From Candidatus Enterocloster excrementipullorum (lineage in GTDB: Bacteria > Bacillota > Clostridia > Lachnospirales > Lachnospiraceae): a DNA stretch of 64,000 bases. Below the pieces are notes generated by a model. It saw only the letters and a list, made by a program, of their open reading frames with translations, was not told where the DNA came from and searched no databases. The position numbers and the translations under genes are program-made. The DNA lies in NCBI GenBank assembly GCA_019119575.1, contig DWWT01000058.1:22437-86436 (forward strand). The letters run 5' to 3'. Shown in pieces: positions 8,234 to 17,052 of the stretch (position 1 is the first letter of the stretch; each line of letters begins with the position of its first letter).

Positions 8234-10549
8234 TCACTCCTTTCCAGCCCGCTTCCGGTTGTAATTGATCAGGCAGCCTGCCTTCACAATCTCCCGCTCC
8301 TCACTTGTCATGTCCGCAATATGGAGAGAAATCTCCCTGGCTGCCGCGCCGGCTTCCGCCGGAACCACATAGGCGGCAATCGCCTTCATATCCCCGTCCA
8401 GGGCTGCCTTGATTCCCGGAACATAGATGTAATCGCCCACCTCAAAGTCCGGCTCCGCCTCCATCTGGAAGGGAATCATTCCCCAGTTGATCACATTGGA
8501 GCGGTAGCGCTTAGTGGCATACTCCCGGCAGATATTGGCCAGTCCGCCGATCACGCGCTGACAGCTTGCGGCCTGCTCCCGGGCAGAACCGTCGCCAGGC
8601 TTCACCGCATAGACCAGGCTGCCGATCTCCGTAGCCGCCGGCTCAATGCCTTCGCTTCCGGCGATTCCCCGGATGCGGTCAAATACCTCGCCCAGGGCAG
8701 GATCCAGCGAGATTTCCGCCTCCCATCCCTCCCCGGTGCGGGCCTTCTCCAGCTTGTCCACTTCCTTGGTGCGTCCCACATAAGCGGGATCCCGGCGGGA
8801 AAGGGTAAACTCCGCCAGCCCCAGGGGATTGGAGCGGTAGGAGGACGTCTCCCCGGAAGGAATCAGCTCGTCCGTGGTGGTCACCGGGTCCATGATCTTG
8901 GAGCATACCCGCAGGAGGATATTGTCCGTCAGCGGGCTCATGGAAGGCCAGTCCTTGATATTGGGGCCATAGACCAGCTCCTTTTCAGGGGATCCCTTGC
9001 CCCATCCCATATACACCCGGTTCTTGTAGGAGGTGCCGTCAAATTCATAGGCCGGAACATTTCCCCAGCAGTCCATCTCCCAGGCGGAGGTGAGCCTTCC
9101 GCCGTTTGCCGCCGTAGCCGCGATGGACCGGGCATCCATCAGGGCCACCGCTGCCATCTGACCGTTTCCTGGCTTGGAGCCCTCCCGGTTGGGGAAGTTC
9201 CGTGTGGTATGGCGGATGCTTAAACCGTTGTTGCAGGGCGTATCCCCTGCGCCAAAGCAGGGACCGCAGAATGCGGTGCGGATGATGGCTCCCGCATCCA
9301 TCAGATCGGACACCGCCCCCTTCTTCACCAGGTCGGAGAACACCGGCTGGGAGGAGGGATACACGGACAGGGAAAATTCGTCGCAGCCGCAGTTCTTCCC
9401 CTTCAGGGCCGCCGCGGCCTCCATAATATTCGAGTAGGTGCCGCCGGCGCAGCCCGCGATCACTGCCTGCTGTACCATAAGCTCCCCATCTTTCACCTTG
9501 TCAAGCAGGGTGAAGGAGGCCCGTCCGCCGGAGACCTTCTCTCCCTCCTTCTCCACCTGGCGCAGGATGTCCGTCAGATTCGCCTTTAACTCATCAATCT
9601 CATACGTATTGCTGGGATGGAAGGGCAGGGCGATCATGGGCTTCACCGTGGACAGATCCACATACACACAGCCGTCGTAGTAGGCCACATCCGCGGGATC
9701 CAGCTTTTTATAATCCGCCTCCCGGCCGTGCAGCTTCAGATACTCCCGGGTATCCTCGTCCGTGCGCCAGATGGAGGACAGGCAGGTGGTCTCTGTGGTC
9801 ATCACATCCACCCCGTTGCGGAAGTCCGTGGTCATGGACGCCACGCCCGGCCCCACAAACTCCATCACCTTATTCTTCACGTAGCCATTCTTAAACACAG
9901 CCCCGATAATCGCCAGCGCGATATCCTGAGGGCCTGTTCCGGGCTTCGGCGCCCCGTCCAGATAGATGGCGATCACCTGGGGACAAGCCACATCGTAGGT
10001 GTCCTCCAGAAGCTGCTTTACCAGCTCACCGCCGCCCTCTCCCACTGCCATGGTGCCCAGCGCCCCGTAGCGGGTGTGGCTGTCCGAACCCAGGATCATC
10101 TTTCCGCAGCCCGCCATCATCTCCCGCATGTACTGGTGGATCACCGCGATGTGCGGGGGAACATAGATGCCGCCGTATTTTTTCGCCGCGGAGAGGCCGA
10201 ACATGTGGTCATCTTCGTTGATGGTGCCGCCCACCGCGCAGAGGGTGTTGTGGCAGTTGGTCAGCACATAGGGCAGGGGAAAATGGTCCATGCCCGAGGC
10301 CTTGGCCGTCTGCACAATTCCCACAAAGGTGATGTCATGGGACGCCATTGAGTCAAAGCGCAGCTTGAGCTGCTCCATATTTCCGGATGTATTGTGGGCC
10401 TCTAAAATAGAATAGGCAATGGTGCCCTTTCTGGCTGCCTCCTTATCCGCCGCCTTTCCGGTGAGAACTTCCACCCGTCCGGCCTCCTTCTCCGGGACAA
10501 TCTCCGTCCCATTTACCAGATAGACGCCGCCGTCATACAATGATACCAT
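8234..10549 (-). CDS. acn: Aconitate hydratase
   Basis: The enzyme isomerises citrate to isocitrate using a 4Fe-4S cluster. From the ATG at 10549 it has 771 residues. A second ATG at 10558 is in frame, but AGGAGG ends only one base before it and ten bases before 10549, so the shorter form is preferred. Visible signatures are [20 protein letters not shown], the cysteine-rich FCGPCFGAG (cluster ligands) followed by CNNG, and [16 protein letters not shown]-terminal swivel domain contains [11 protein letters not shown]. It is the first gene of the acn-gltA operon, divergent from a Crp/Fnr regulator. The exact subfamily was not resolved. Confidence 0.9.
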   Translation of the reverse strand: MVSLYDGGVYLVNGTEIVPEKEAGRVEVLTGKAADKEAARKGTIAYSILEAHNTSGNMEQLKLRFDSMASHDITFVGIVQTAKASGMDHFPLPYVLTNCHNTLCAVGGTINEDDHMFGLSAAKKYGGIYVPPHIAVIHQYMREMMAGCGKMILGSDSHTRYGALGTMAVGEGGGELVKQLLEDTYDVACPQVIAIYLDGAPKPGTGPQDIALAIIGAVFKNGYVKNKVMEFVGPGVASMTTDFRNGVDVMTTETTCLSSIWRTDEDTREYLKLHGREADYKKLDPADVAYYDGCVYVDLSTVKPMIALPFHPSNTYEIDELKANLTDILRQVEKEGEKVSGGRASFTLLDKVKDGELMVQQAVIAGCAGGTYSNIMEAAAALKGKNCGCDEFSLSVYPSSQPVFSDLVKKGAVSDLMDAGAIIRTAFCGPCFGAGDTPCNNGLSIRHTTRNFPNREGSKPGNGQMAAVALMDARSIAATAANGGRLTSAWEMDCWGNVPAYEFDGTSYKNRVYMGWGKGSPEKELVYGPNIKDWPSMSPLTDNILLRVCSKIMDPVTTTDELIPSGETSSYRSNPLGLAEFTLSRRDPAYVGRTKEVDKLEKARTGEGWEAEISLDPALGEVFDRIRGIAGSEGIEPAATEIGSLVYAVKPGDGSAREQAASCQRVIGGLANICREYATKRYRSNVINWGMIPFQMEAEPDFEVGDYIYVPGIKAALDGDMKAIAAYVVPAEAGAAAREISLHIADMTSEEREIVKAGCLINYNRKRAGKE

Positions 10550-10595
10550 ACTTCGCATACCTCCTGGTTTTTCTTTCTTACTGCTATTGTTTAAT

Positions 10596-10625
10596 ACTAT
10601 AGCACCAAGAACCGGGATTTGTCCA
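10596..10625 (-). promoter_or_regulatory. Promoter of acn-gltA
   Basis: On the minus strand TGGACA (plus 10620-10625), an 18-bp spacer and TATAGT (plus 10596-10601) lie about 47 bp before the aconitase start. Confidence 0.5.
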
Positions 10626-10706
10626 GCTTTTATATTGTAGGTTTCACAGTTTTTTAGTTGTTATTATGGATAATTCAGGAATTTTACAGCCCACAGCCGC
10701 ATTTTT

Positions 10707-10736
10707 GTTGCATTTGCAACATTTTTGCATTATACT
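10707..10736 (+). promoter_or_regulatory. Promoter of the Crp/Fnr gene with overlapping palindrome
   Basis: TTGCAT (10708-10713), a 17-bp spacer and TATACT (10731-10736) form a good promoter. The -35 box is covered by the inverted repeat GTTGCATTTGCAAC (10707-10720), a 6+2+6 palindrome suited to a dimeric regulator. Autoregulation by the adjacent gene product is an inference. Confidence 0.6.
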
Positions 10737-10797
10737 ATGTTTTGCGGGCAAAAGACTTTTCGCACGAAACAATACCCGGAAAGGATGGACCATACAA

Positions 10798-11448
10798 ATG
10801 AGCGATTATTATCAGACAAGTCTTTTTAAAGATATATCTATAGAAGAATACAAACGCCTCCTGTCATGCCTGGAGGCCAGAGAAAAAAAATTCGAAGCCG
10901 GGGAGACCGTCTGCAGCTATGACTCCGGCTTCGGGGATCTGGGAATTATCGGAACCGGCACCGCCTGTGTAGTCCGCTATGAGTACAACGGCGCCCGGAC
11001 GATTTTGGAGCGCCTCGGCCCCCAGGACCTCTTCGGCCGGATGCTCTCCTACGACTGCCGGGAGCAGGCCGGGGTAAACGTGGTCTGTGAGAGCCCATGC
11101 TCCATCCTCTTTCTGAAATACGGGTGCATCAGCGCCACCTGCACCAAGGCCTGCGCCCACCACCACCAGCTTATACAAAACCTCTTAAACCTGATTTCCG
11201 AGCGGGCCCTAAACCTAAGCCGCCGGGTGGAGGTTCTCTCCCAGCGAACGATCCGCGAGAAACTGATGTGCTATTTTTACCAGCTCTCCTCCCAGGCCAA
11301 ATCCGCCGTCTTCTCCCTGCCCTTTTCCATGGTAGATCTGGCGGACTACCTCTCCATCGACCGGAGCGCCATGACCAGAGAGCTGAAACGGATGAAGGAC
11401 GAAGGGTTGGTGGAGATGGATAGGCGGCAGGTACGGCTGTTGGCGTAA
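10798..11448 (+). CDS. Crp/Fnr-family transcriptional regulator
   Basis: A 216-residue cytoplasmic regulator. The start at 10798 is chosen from GGAAAGGA about ten bases upstream; the open frame extends further but lacks a ribosome site. Residues 20-120 form a cyclic-nucleotide-binding-type beta roll. Residues 150-216 form a winged helix (VDLADYLSIDRSAMTRELKRM is the recognition region), and the linker helix VEVLSQRTIREKL is typical. Four cysteines cluster near 95-125 (CESPCS, CISATCTKAC). These could bind a redox cofactor as in Fnr-like sensors, but this is not shown. Position suggests control of acn-gltA. Confidence 0.88.
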   Translation: MSDYYQTSLFKDISIEEYKRLLSCLEAREKKFEAGETVCSYDSGFGDLGIIGTGTACVVRYEYNGARTILERLGPQDLFGRMLSYDCREQAGVNVVCESPCSILFLKYGCISATCTKACAHHHQLIQNLLNLISERALNLSRRVEVLSQRTIREKLMCYFYQLSSQAKSAVFSLPFSMVDLADYLSIDRSAMTRELKRMKDEGLVEMDRRQVRLLA

Positions 11449-11483
11449 GACGGACGGACCCAAAAAGAGAGACGCTGCGCCCC

Positions 11484-12137
11484 TTATCTTCCCTTCCGCC
11501 TATACACCCAATACGAATACACCATCGGCCCTACCGTCATCACCGCCAGCACCCCAAAATACACTGCCATCCACTTAAAGAATCCCGCTGCTGCCATCAC
11601 CGCTCCCCCTGCTGTCCATAGCCGGCCCGCAAACCGGTGCGTCAGCCTCCAGTTTTCTTCGTCATGCAGCGTCCAGGGAATACGGATCCCCATAGTATAG
11701 TTGGGCCTGCATTCCGGAAGATAAAGACCCAGAAAGAAAAAGAACATGGCAAGGAATACGCTTATCGCCCGGGCCACATCCAGCAAAACCCCCATGGCAT
11801 TTGCCAGGATAATTCCCTGTACCACTATCGCCAGAATCACCACAAACCAACGGGAAAGCACATACATCGTTTTAGACTCCCGGATGTTCTTCCACTTGGG
11901 ATCCAGCCGGAATGCCCCGTTGACCAGCACAACCATCAGCAGAAGAAAGCCGGGGATTCCAAAGCAGGCCATCTCCCTGCTGGAATACCCTCCGGGTGTC
12001 CCGTCCCATGCCCACTGGGTCACCATCTCTTCCGGCATCTGCCGGTAAAGCAGGGCAGACGCAAGCAAAGGAAGCAATGCACAAAACCAGTAGGCGGCTG
12101 CGCCCCAACGCCATCTTTTATTTTCTTTCTCGCGCAT
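11484..12137 (-). CDS. SdpI-like / DUF1648 membrane protein
   Basis: A 217-residue integral membrane protein of the SdpI family, known in Bacillus as an immunity protein against the SdpC toxin, though most relatives have no known role. A DUF1648 segment (MPEEMVTQWAWDGTPGGYSS) follows the first membrane helix, and the SdpI part has YTMGIRIPWTLHDEENW near residue 150. About six membrane segments are visible. The start at 12137 is preferred because GAGGAGG lies directly before it; an upstream in-frame ATG at 12158 sits inside that site. It overlaps the end of the polymerase gene by 20 bp, so the two are probably translationally coupled. Confidence 0.82.
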   Translation of the reverse strand: MREKENKRWRWGAAAYWFCALLPLLASALLYRQMPEEMVTQWAWDGTPGGYSSREMACFGIPGFLLLMVVLVNGAFRLDPKWKNIRESKTMYVLSRWFVVILAIVVQGIILANAMGVLLDVARAISVFLAMFFFFLGLYLPECRPNYTMGIRIPWTLHDEENWRLTHRFAGRLWTAGGAVMAAAGFFKWMAVYFGVLAVMTVGPMVYSYWVYRRKGR

Positions 12138-13515
12138 ATTTTCCTCCTCTCCCCACATACCAGCACACAGCTCCCGTCATCCCCAGATAAAACCAGGTGG
12201 TGGGATTGGAAAACCAGGTGGTGAAAAAAGACAATGCCATGTACATGGCAATCTGGGCGTAGACGAGATGTTCGGCCATGGAATGTTCCCGTTCCCGCCG
12301 CCTCACCAAAAAGCAGCAGATCACTCCCAGAACCGCCCCAAAAAGGATCATCCCCGCAAGTCCAAAATCATAGTACGCATCGTAAAATAAAGTTACGGTG
12401 GTGAGCTCCTCCTTGGTCACAAACAGGGGGAAATTTACCAGGAATGGAGCCACAAACTTGAGTCCCGTAAAAGCCCACAGCGGAAAGAGCATCCGCCTTC
12501 CCCATGCATACTCCTCCAATCCTTCCACCAGGCAGTTGAAGTTGTCATAATTGTTCGCAATATACATATAGGGCTGGGTAATGAAAATCGGCGTGGCACT
12601 GTTTTTCATCTCAAATATCCCGTTTAGGTAGGAGACGCTGTGGCTGCGCATCACCGTGAGTCCCAGATAAGCCGGAATCATGAACGCGGCCAGAAGCAGA
12701 ACATACCGCAGCCGGATCGCCTCGTTTATGGAGATAAACGTAAACAGGGCCATACCCGCCGCCATGATAAGCTGAAAGCGGGAGACGCAGAGCACCGGAA
12801 GCGCCAGGCTTAAAGCCGCCAGAACCACCGCTGCCCAAAAGCCCCTGCTTTTTTGCAGATTCCCTCCTCTTCTGCGGAGCATAGCGCCGTAGACCACTGC
12901 CATGCTGGGCACCAGAACCGAAGAAACCGTAAAATAGTGGACGCCCGTCACATGAAAATAAGAATACGCATGGGGAACCCCGTAGGAGAACAATGGCACA
13001 AACCCCAGCCAGAAGGCTTCAAACAGGAATGCAGCCCAGGCCAGTCCCGTCACCCCGGCCATGGCAATGAGGAGCCGGCGGGGGTAGTTTCCCCCGGCTC
13101 CCGGCCATTTCGGCACCGTTCCGGCGTGTTCCTGTTCCGGCGTCTTTCCTCCGGATTTCGCCTCCACCGGAACAGCCGCCTCCCCTTCGTCCGCGCTCCC
13201 TCGCACTTCCCCAGCCCTTCGCCGCTCCGCCGCCTCAAAAGCCAGCCAAAAAGCCGCGGTCCCCAAAAGGAAGCATACCCAGGTTTCCGTCTGCCAATCC
13301 GTCTGGAGCCTGGAGAGCTTAAAGCAGGACACGCCCTGCCCGCCCACAAGAGCCAGGCAGAAGAGCCCCCGCAGATGAATCAGATTTTTTGTGCGCAGAT
13401 AGTCTCTCATATAGAGCCAGACTGCCGCGCCAATCAGAAGAAGCCCGGACGGCACGTACAAATGCCGCCGGGCTAAAAGAAAGCTTATTCCATAACAGAT
13501 GAGATAAACTAGCAT
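12118..13515 (-). CDS. Polytopic membrane protein, oligosaccharide repeat-unit polymerase type
   Basis: A 465-residue protein with about ten to twelve hydrophobic segments and a charged Glu/Arg/Lys loop near residues 110-140. The pattern (LAFEAAERR, a periplasmic loop near VPLFSYGVPHAYS, the SVLVPSMAV helix and a C-terminal FSNPTTWFYLGMTGAVCW) resembles O-antigen/capsule repeat-unit polymerases (Wzy-like). No glycosyltransferase genes are next to it, so the substrate is unknown. Its start overlaps the end of ptsI by 7 bp and its end overlaps the SdpI-like gene, so it is embedded in the pts transcript. Confidence 0.65.
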   Translation of the reverse strand: MLVYLICYGISFLLARRHLYVPSGLLLIGAAVWLYMRDYLRTKNLIHLRGLFCLALVGGQGVSCFKLSRLQTDWQTETWVCFLLGTAAFWLAFEAAERRRAGEVRGSADEGEAAVPVEAKSGGKTPEQEHAGTVPKWPGAGGNYPRRLLIAMAGVTGLAWAAFLFEAFWLGFVPLFSYGVPHAYSYFHVTGVHYFTVSSVLVPSMAVVYGAMLRRRGGNLQKSRGFWAAVVLAALSLALPVLCVSRFQLIMAAGMALFTFISINEAIRLRYVLLLAAFMIPAYLGLTVMRSHSVSYLNGIFEMKNSATPIFITQPYMYIANNYDNFNCLVEGLEEYAWGRRMLFPLWAFTGLKFVAPFLVNFPLFVTKEELTTVTLFYDAYYDFGLAGMILFGAVLGVICCFLVRRREREHSMAEHLVYAQIAMYMALSFFTTWFSNPTTWFYLGMTGAVCWYVGRGGKYARERK

Positions 13516-15221
13516 CCTAAAAATTCCTTCATATACTGTTCAATCTCCGCCGCCGTCGCAAAGCTCATGGCCTTGTCCGCCACAGCCTGCAGCTCCGCCA
13601 CGCTGTACTCCGTCACCAGCTTCCTGATCCGCGGGATCGCGGAGGCGCTCATACTGAACTCATTGAGGCCAAATGCCAGAAGCAGAGGAACCATTAACGG
13701 GTCGCTGGCCGCCTCCCCGCACATGCCCACCATAATGCCTGCCTCACGGGCGCAGGAGATAATATGTTTGATGCTCCGAAGCACCGCCGGGTTGAACGTA
13801 GAGTACAGGTAGGAAACCTTTTTATTGCCCCGGTCAACCGCCATGGTGTACTGGGTCAGGTCGTTGGTGCCGATGCTGAAGAAATCCGCCTCCTTTGCGA
13901 AAATATCCGCGATCAGGGATGCAGCGGCGGTCTCCACCATGATACCCACCTGGATATCCCGCTTGTAAGGAATGCCCTTGCTGTCAAGCTCGCCCTTCAG
14001 CTCCTCCACCAGGGCCCTTGCCTGCCGGTACTCCTCGATGCAGGTCACAAGAGGAACCATGATGCGGATATTGCCGTAAGCGCTGGCCCGCAGCAGTGCC
14101 CGCAGCTGGGGCTTATAAATATCCTCTTTCCGGTCCAGGCAGAAACGGATGGCCCGATAGCCAAGGAAAGGGTTCTCATCCTTCTCAAGGCCCATATAGG
14201 GAATTTCCTTGTCCCCGCCGATATCCAGGGTGCGGATAATCACGGGCTTTCCGTCCATGGCCTCCGCCACTTTCTTATAAGCCTCAAACTGCTCGTCCTC
14301 CGTGGGCATGGCCTCCCGGTCCATAAACAAAAACTCCGTCCGGAACAGGCCGATTCCCTCACCGTCGTACTGGAGCACCTTCTCCACATCCTCCGGCTTG
14401 CCGATATTGGCAACAATCTCCACCCGAACCCCGTCTTTTGTGACGGAAGGACGGCCGATGTACTTCTCCAGCTCCTTTTTCTCTTCCATAAACTGGCTCT
14501 GCCGGCCGGTGAAGAGCTTCTTCGTCTCCTCGTCCGGATTCACGTACACATCACCGGAGGAGCCGTCCAGGACAACCTCATCACCGTCTCTGACCCCCGA
14601 AAGGAAACCGGTCACCGCCACCACGGCCGGGATTTCCAGGGCCCTTGCCAAAATAGCGCTGTGGGAAGTTCTTCCGCCCAGCTCCGTCACGATCCCCACC
14701 ACATTGGCCGGGTTGATTCCCGCTGTCATGGAGGGCGTCAGGTCCTTGGCCACCAGGACGCTTCCCGGAGCCAGCGCGGCGATATCCACGGACTGAATCC
14801 CCATCAGCGTCTTCTGCATGCGGGTCTTGATATCTCGCATATCCGTGGCACGCTGCTGCATCAGCTCGTCCCCCATGGAAGCAAACATGTCCGCGTACAT
14901 ATTGCACACATTCTCAATGGCAATCTCGCTGTTTACCTTCTCATTGCGCACCGCATTCTCAATCTCCCCGGTCAGCATCGGGTCAGAAAGAAGCATCATA
15001 TGCCCCTGCATAATCTCCGCTTCCTTTTCCCCCACGCGGGTCGCAAGATCCTGAGCCATCCGCTCCGTGTCGGCAATCGTCCGCTCCAGCGCTCCCTTAA
15101 AACGCTGAATCTCCGCATCCGCGTCCGCAATCTCCCTTCTCTCGATCACCAGCTCCGCTTCCTCCACGATCACGGCCGTTCCGATGCCGATCCCGGCAGA
15201 GGCGCTTGTTCCCTTATACAT
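13509..15221 (-). CDS. ptsI: Phosphoenolpyruvate-protein phosphotransferase (PTS enzyme I)
   Basis: Enzyme I takes phosphate from PEP and passes it to HPr. It has 570 residues, the usual length. The phosphorylated histidine is in GGRTSHSAILARAL near residue 188. The PEP-binding barrel shows IGLFRTEFLFMDR (near 290), the metal-binding FFSIGTNDLTQY (near 455) and VGMCGEAASDP (near 505). The start MYKGTSASAG is preceded by a good AGGAGG. It lies 72 bp after ptsH. Confidence 0.97.
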   Translation of the reverse strand: MYKGTSASAGIGIGTAVIVEEAELVIERREIADADAEIQRFKGALERTIADTERMAQDLATRVGEKEAEIMQGHMMLLSDPMLTGEIENAVRNEKVNSEIAIENVCNMYADMFASMGDELMQQRATDMRDIKTRMQKTLMGIQSVDIAALAPGSVLVAKDLTPSMTAGINPANVVGIVTELGGRTSHSAILARALEIPAVVAVTGFLSGVRDGDEVVLDGSSGDVYVNPDEETKKLFTGRQSQFMEEKKELEKYIGRPSVTKDGVRVEIVANIGKPEDVEKVLQYDGEGIGLFRTEFLFMDREAMPTEDEQFEAYKKVAEAMDGKPVIIRTLDIGGDKEIPYMGLEKDENPFLGYRAIRFCLDRKEDIYKPQLRALLRASAYGNIRIMVPLVTCIEEYRQARALVEELKGELDSKGIPYKRDIQVGIMVETAAASLIADIFAKEADFFSIGTNDLTQYTMAVDRGNKKVSYLYSTFNPAVLRSIKHIISCAREAGIMVGMCGEAASDPLMVPLLLAFGLNEFSMSASAIPRIRKLVTEYSVAELQAVADKAMSFATAAEIEQYMKEFLGC

Positions 15222-15293
15222 ATCTATACCTCCTCAAAAATATATCCGCAGCCCTCTATGAAAGCCGCATATGTTCACAGCCTTTGGCTGCCG

Positions 15294-15557
15294 TCATTCT
15301 CCCAAACCTTCTTCCACAATCCGCAGCATAGCCTCCAGCGCATCTTTCTCGTCCGGCCCGTCGCAGACGAACTCAATCTCATCTCCGCTCTTCACGCAGG
15401 CTCCCAGAACGCTGAGCACGCTCTTGGCATTGGCTGTTGTCGTGCGGATCTTAAATGAAATTTTTGACTTGTAGCGAAGCGCCTCCTTGCAGAGAACCCC
15501 TGCCGGTCTCAAATGAAGGCCTGATGGATTTTTGATTACTGTTACTGCATTTACCAT
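15294..15557 (-). CDS. ptsH: Phosphocarrier protein HPr
   Basis: An 87-residue cytoplasmic carrier. His15 sits in SGLHLRPAG, and a serine in the position of regulatory Ser46 is present in AKSVLSVLGACV, so HPr kinase control is possible. It accepts phosphate from enzyme I for sugar import. An AGGAGTGA site precedes the ATG. It lies between cdaR and ptsI in a leftward run, with a long hairpin in the gap after cdaR. Confidence 0.96.
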   Translation of the reverse strand: MVNAVTVIKNPSGLHLRPAGVLCKEALRYKSKISFKIRTTTANAKSVLSVLGACVKSGDEIEFVCDGPDEKDALEAMLRIVEEGLGE

Positions 15558-15579
15558 AATTCATTCACTCCTATTCTTC

Positions 15580-15613
15580 TTTTGCCTATCCGTACCGCAG
15601 CGGATAGGCAAAA
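15580..15613. other. Perfect 13-bp hairpin between cdaR and ptsH
   Basis: TTTTGCCTATCCG (15580-15592) and CGGATAGGCAAAA (15601-15613) form a perfect 13-bp stem with an 8-base loop immediately after the cdaR stop. There is no long T tract after it on the minus strand, so it may be a partial terminator or an mRNA processing/stability element separating cdaA-cdaR from ptsH-ptsI. Confidence 0.65.
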
Positions 15614-15615
15614 GC

Positions 15616-17052
15616 TTATTCTTCCTCTGAAGAAACACGTTCTGTTTCGGTTTCACCGGCCCCGTCCGATGCGCTCTGCGATTGGGACGTATGTCCGCTC
15701 TGCGTTTCGGACGCATGGGATCTCTGGGACTGAGATGTATTCCCGCCCTGCGTTCCGGATGTACTCCCTTCCTGTGATGCGGCCTCTGACTCGCTGCCCT
15801 CCGGTTCTCCCGGCGCGCCCGCCGGCCGGTCGTGAACAACAATCTGCAGGCTGTCACTGCTGACAACCTCATAGGCTGCCCCCAGGTCAAAGGTGATCGA
15901 TGCCTGATGGATTCCCGGCTCCATGCTGCTTACATCCACTTCAGCCTCCAGCGTTTCTTCCTCAAGCTGATCCAGATCTTCCGCCAGACCCCGGATTACC
16001 ACCTGTATGGAATCCTGATCGTACTGATAGCTGTATTGGCTGGATGCCCCCATCTGGCTGATCTGGCTGGTAGACAAGGCAAATGTCCTCTCCTCCAGCG
16101 GTTCCACCTTCAGGGTGACAGTAAGCTGGCTGTCAGATCCCACAAGCTGCGCCCCCTCCGGCAGGTACTCATTCAGATCAATGGTAACCTCCCGATCCGA
16201 TGTCGCCCCGGACAGGTTCAGCTCAGACTGTGGAATGGTAATGGAAGTCACATTCGCCAGATCAGACTTGAGTCCCACGACCTCAACAGAATTTACGCTG
16301 CTCTCAATCCCCGTATAGCGATAGCCGTCTGCCACGGTCCCTGACGGAGTTTCAAAATTCAGCGTCAGATTCTTCGTCCGCAGGATGGGCAGGGAATACT
16401 CTGCCTCCGTCCGGCTCAGAGTGATCCGGTCATCCAAAGCAATTTCATTGCCGTTGGAATCATAGCACTTGATCGGCAGAGTTCCGGACATATCGGAATC
16501 CGCCCCTTCCACATTGATGGAAATGCCCACCGTACTGATCTGGCCTACCAGAGACACCGGCCCGCTCACATAGACCTGGGTCGGGGAAATCGTTACATTT
16601 CCCTCCCTGTATCCGCTCTGGGCGTGGCCCTCCAGGTAGGCTGTCAGCTCAAACTGCTTGCGCTGCAGATCCTCTGTCTCCACCCTCACCACGGAAGGCC
16701 TGGCGAGAACAGAGCTGACGCGGCTGTTATTCACATCGATCTTCACCGGAACAGCTCCTGTGGGCTCATACATCTCCGCCAAATCCACATACGCTCTGAA
16801 ATCCGAGCTTGACACGCTTCCCGAATCCTGAACCCGAATCTTATAGCTTACTGTAACCGTATCCACATTTCCGATAATTTCATAGGTCTTCCCGCTGGCT
16901 GTTAGCACGCTTCCGTTGACAATCTCCAGGGGTACCTCCCGACTCCCGTCCGTCTCGGGGTTTGCGATATTTACCACGGCCAGCCACACAAAAAAGGCCA
17001 AAAAAACGGATATCAATTTGAGTCCAAGATTATTCGTCAGTCTTTTTCCCAT
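15616..17052 (-). CDS. cdaR: CdaR-type regulator of diadenylate cyclase (YbbR domains)
   Basis: A 478-residue extracytoplasmic protein anchored by one N-terminal helix (LISVFLAFFVWLAVVNI, residues 13-30). Behind it are about four YbbR repeats, each with the usual VSVSGPxxxV-type strand (for example TQVYVSGPVSLVGQI). CdaR proteins bind and modulate CdaA at the membrane. The last 65 residues are unusual: low-complexity, rich in Ser, Thr, Gln, Gly and Glu, with repeated SQS/TSQ units, probably disordered outside the cell. The start overlaps the end of cdaA by 23 bp, implying coupled translation. Confidence 0.92.
   Translation of the reverse strand: MGKRLTNNLGLKLISVFLAFFVWLAVVNIANPETDGSREVPLEIVNGSVLTASGKTYEIIGNVDTVTVSYKIRVQDSGSVSSSDFRAYVDLAEMYEPTGAVPVKIDVNNSRVSSVLARPSVVRVETEDLQRKQFELTAYLEGHAQSGYREGNVTISPTQVYVSGPVSLVGQISTVGISINVEGADSDMSGTLPIKCYDSNGNEIALDDRITLSRTEAEYSLPILRTKNLTLNFETPSGTVADGYRYTGIESSVNSVEVVGLKSDLANVTSITIPQSELNLSGATSDREVTIDLNEYLPEGAQLVGSDSQLTVTLKVEPLEERTFALSTSQISQMGASSQYSYQYDQDSIQVVIRGLAEDLDQLEEETLEAEVDVSSMEPGIHQASITFDLGAAYEVVSSDSLQIVVHDRPAGAPGEPEGSESEAASQEGSTSGTQGGNTSQSQRSHASETQSGHTSQSQSASDGAGETETERVSSEEE

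Noticed and set aside
7634..9223. 529-residue plus-strand open frame opposite citrate synthase and aconitase
   Set aside because: It is antisense to two well-supported genes, spans both, has no ribosome site, and its composition (His/Leu/Gln-rich) is that of a mirrored GC-rich frame.
13764..15458. 564-residue plus-strand open frame opposite ptsI and ptsH
   Set aside because: Antisense shadow of two conserved genes; no start signals or domains.
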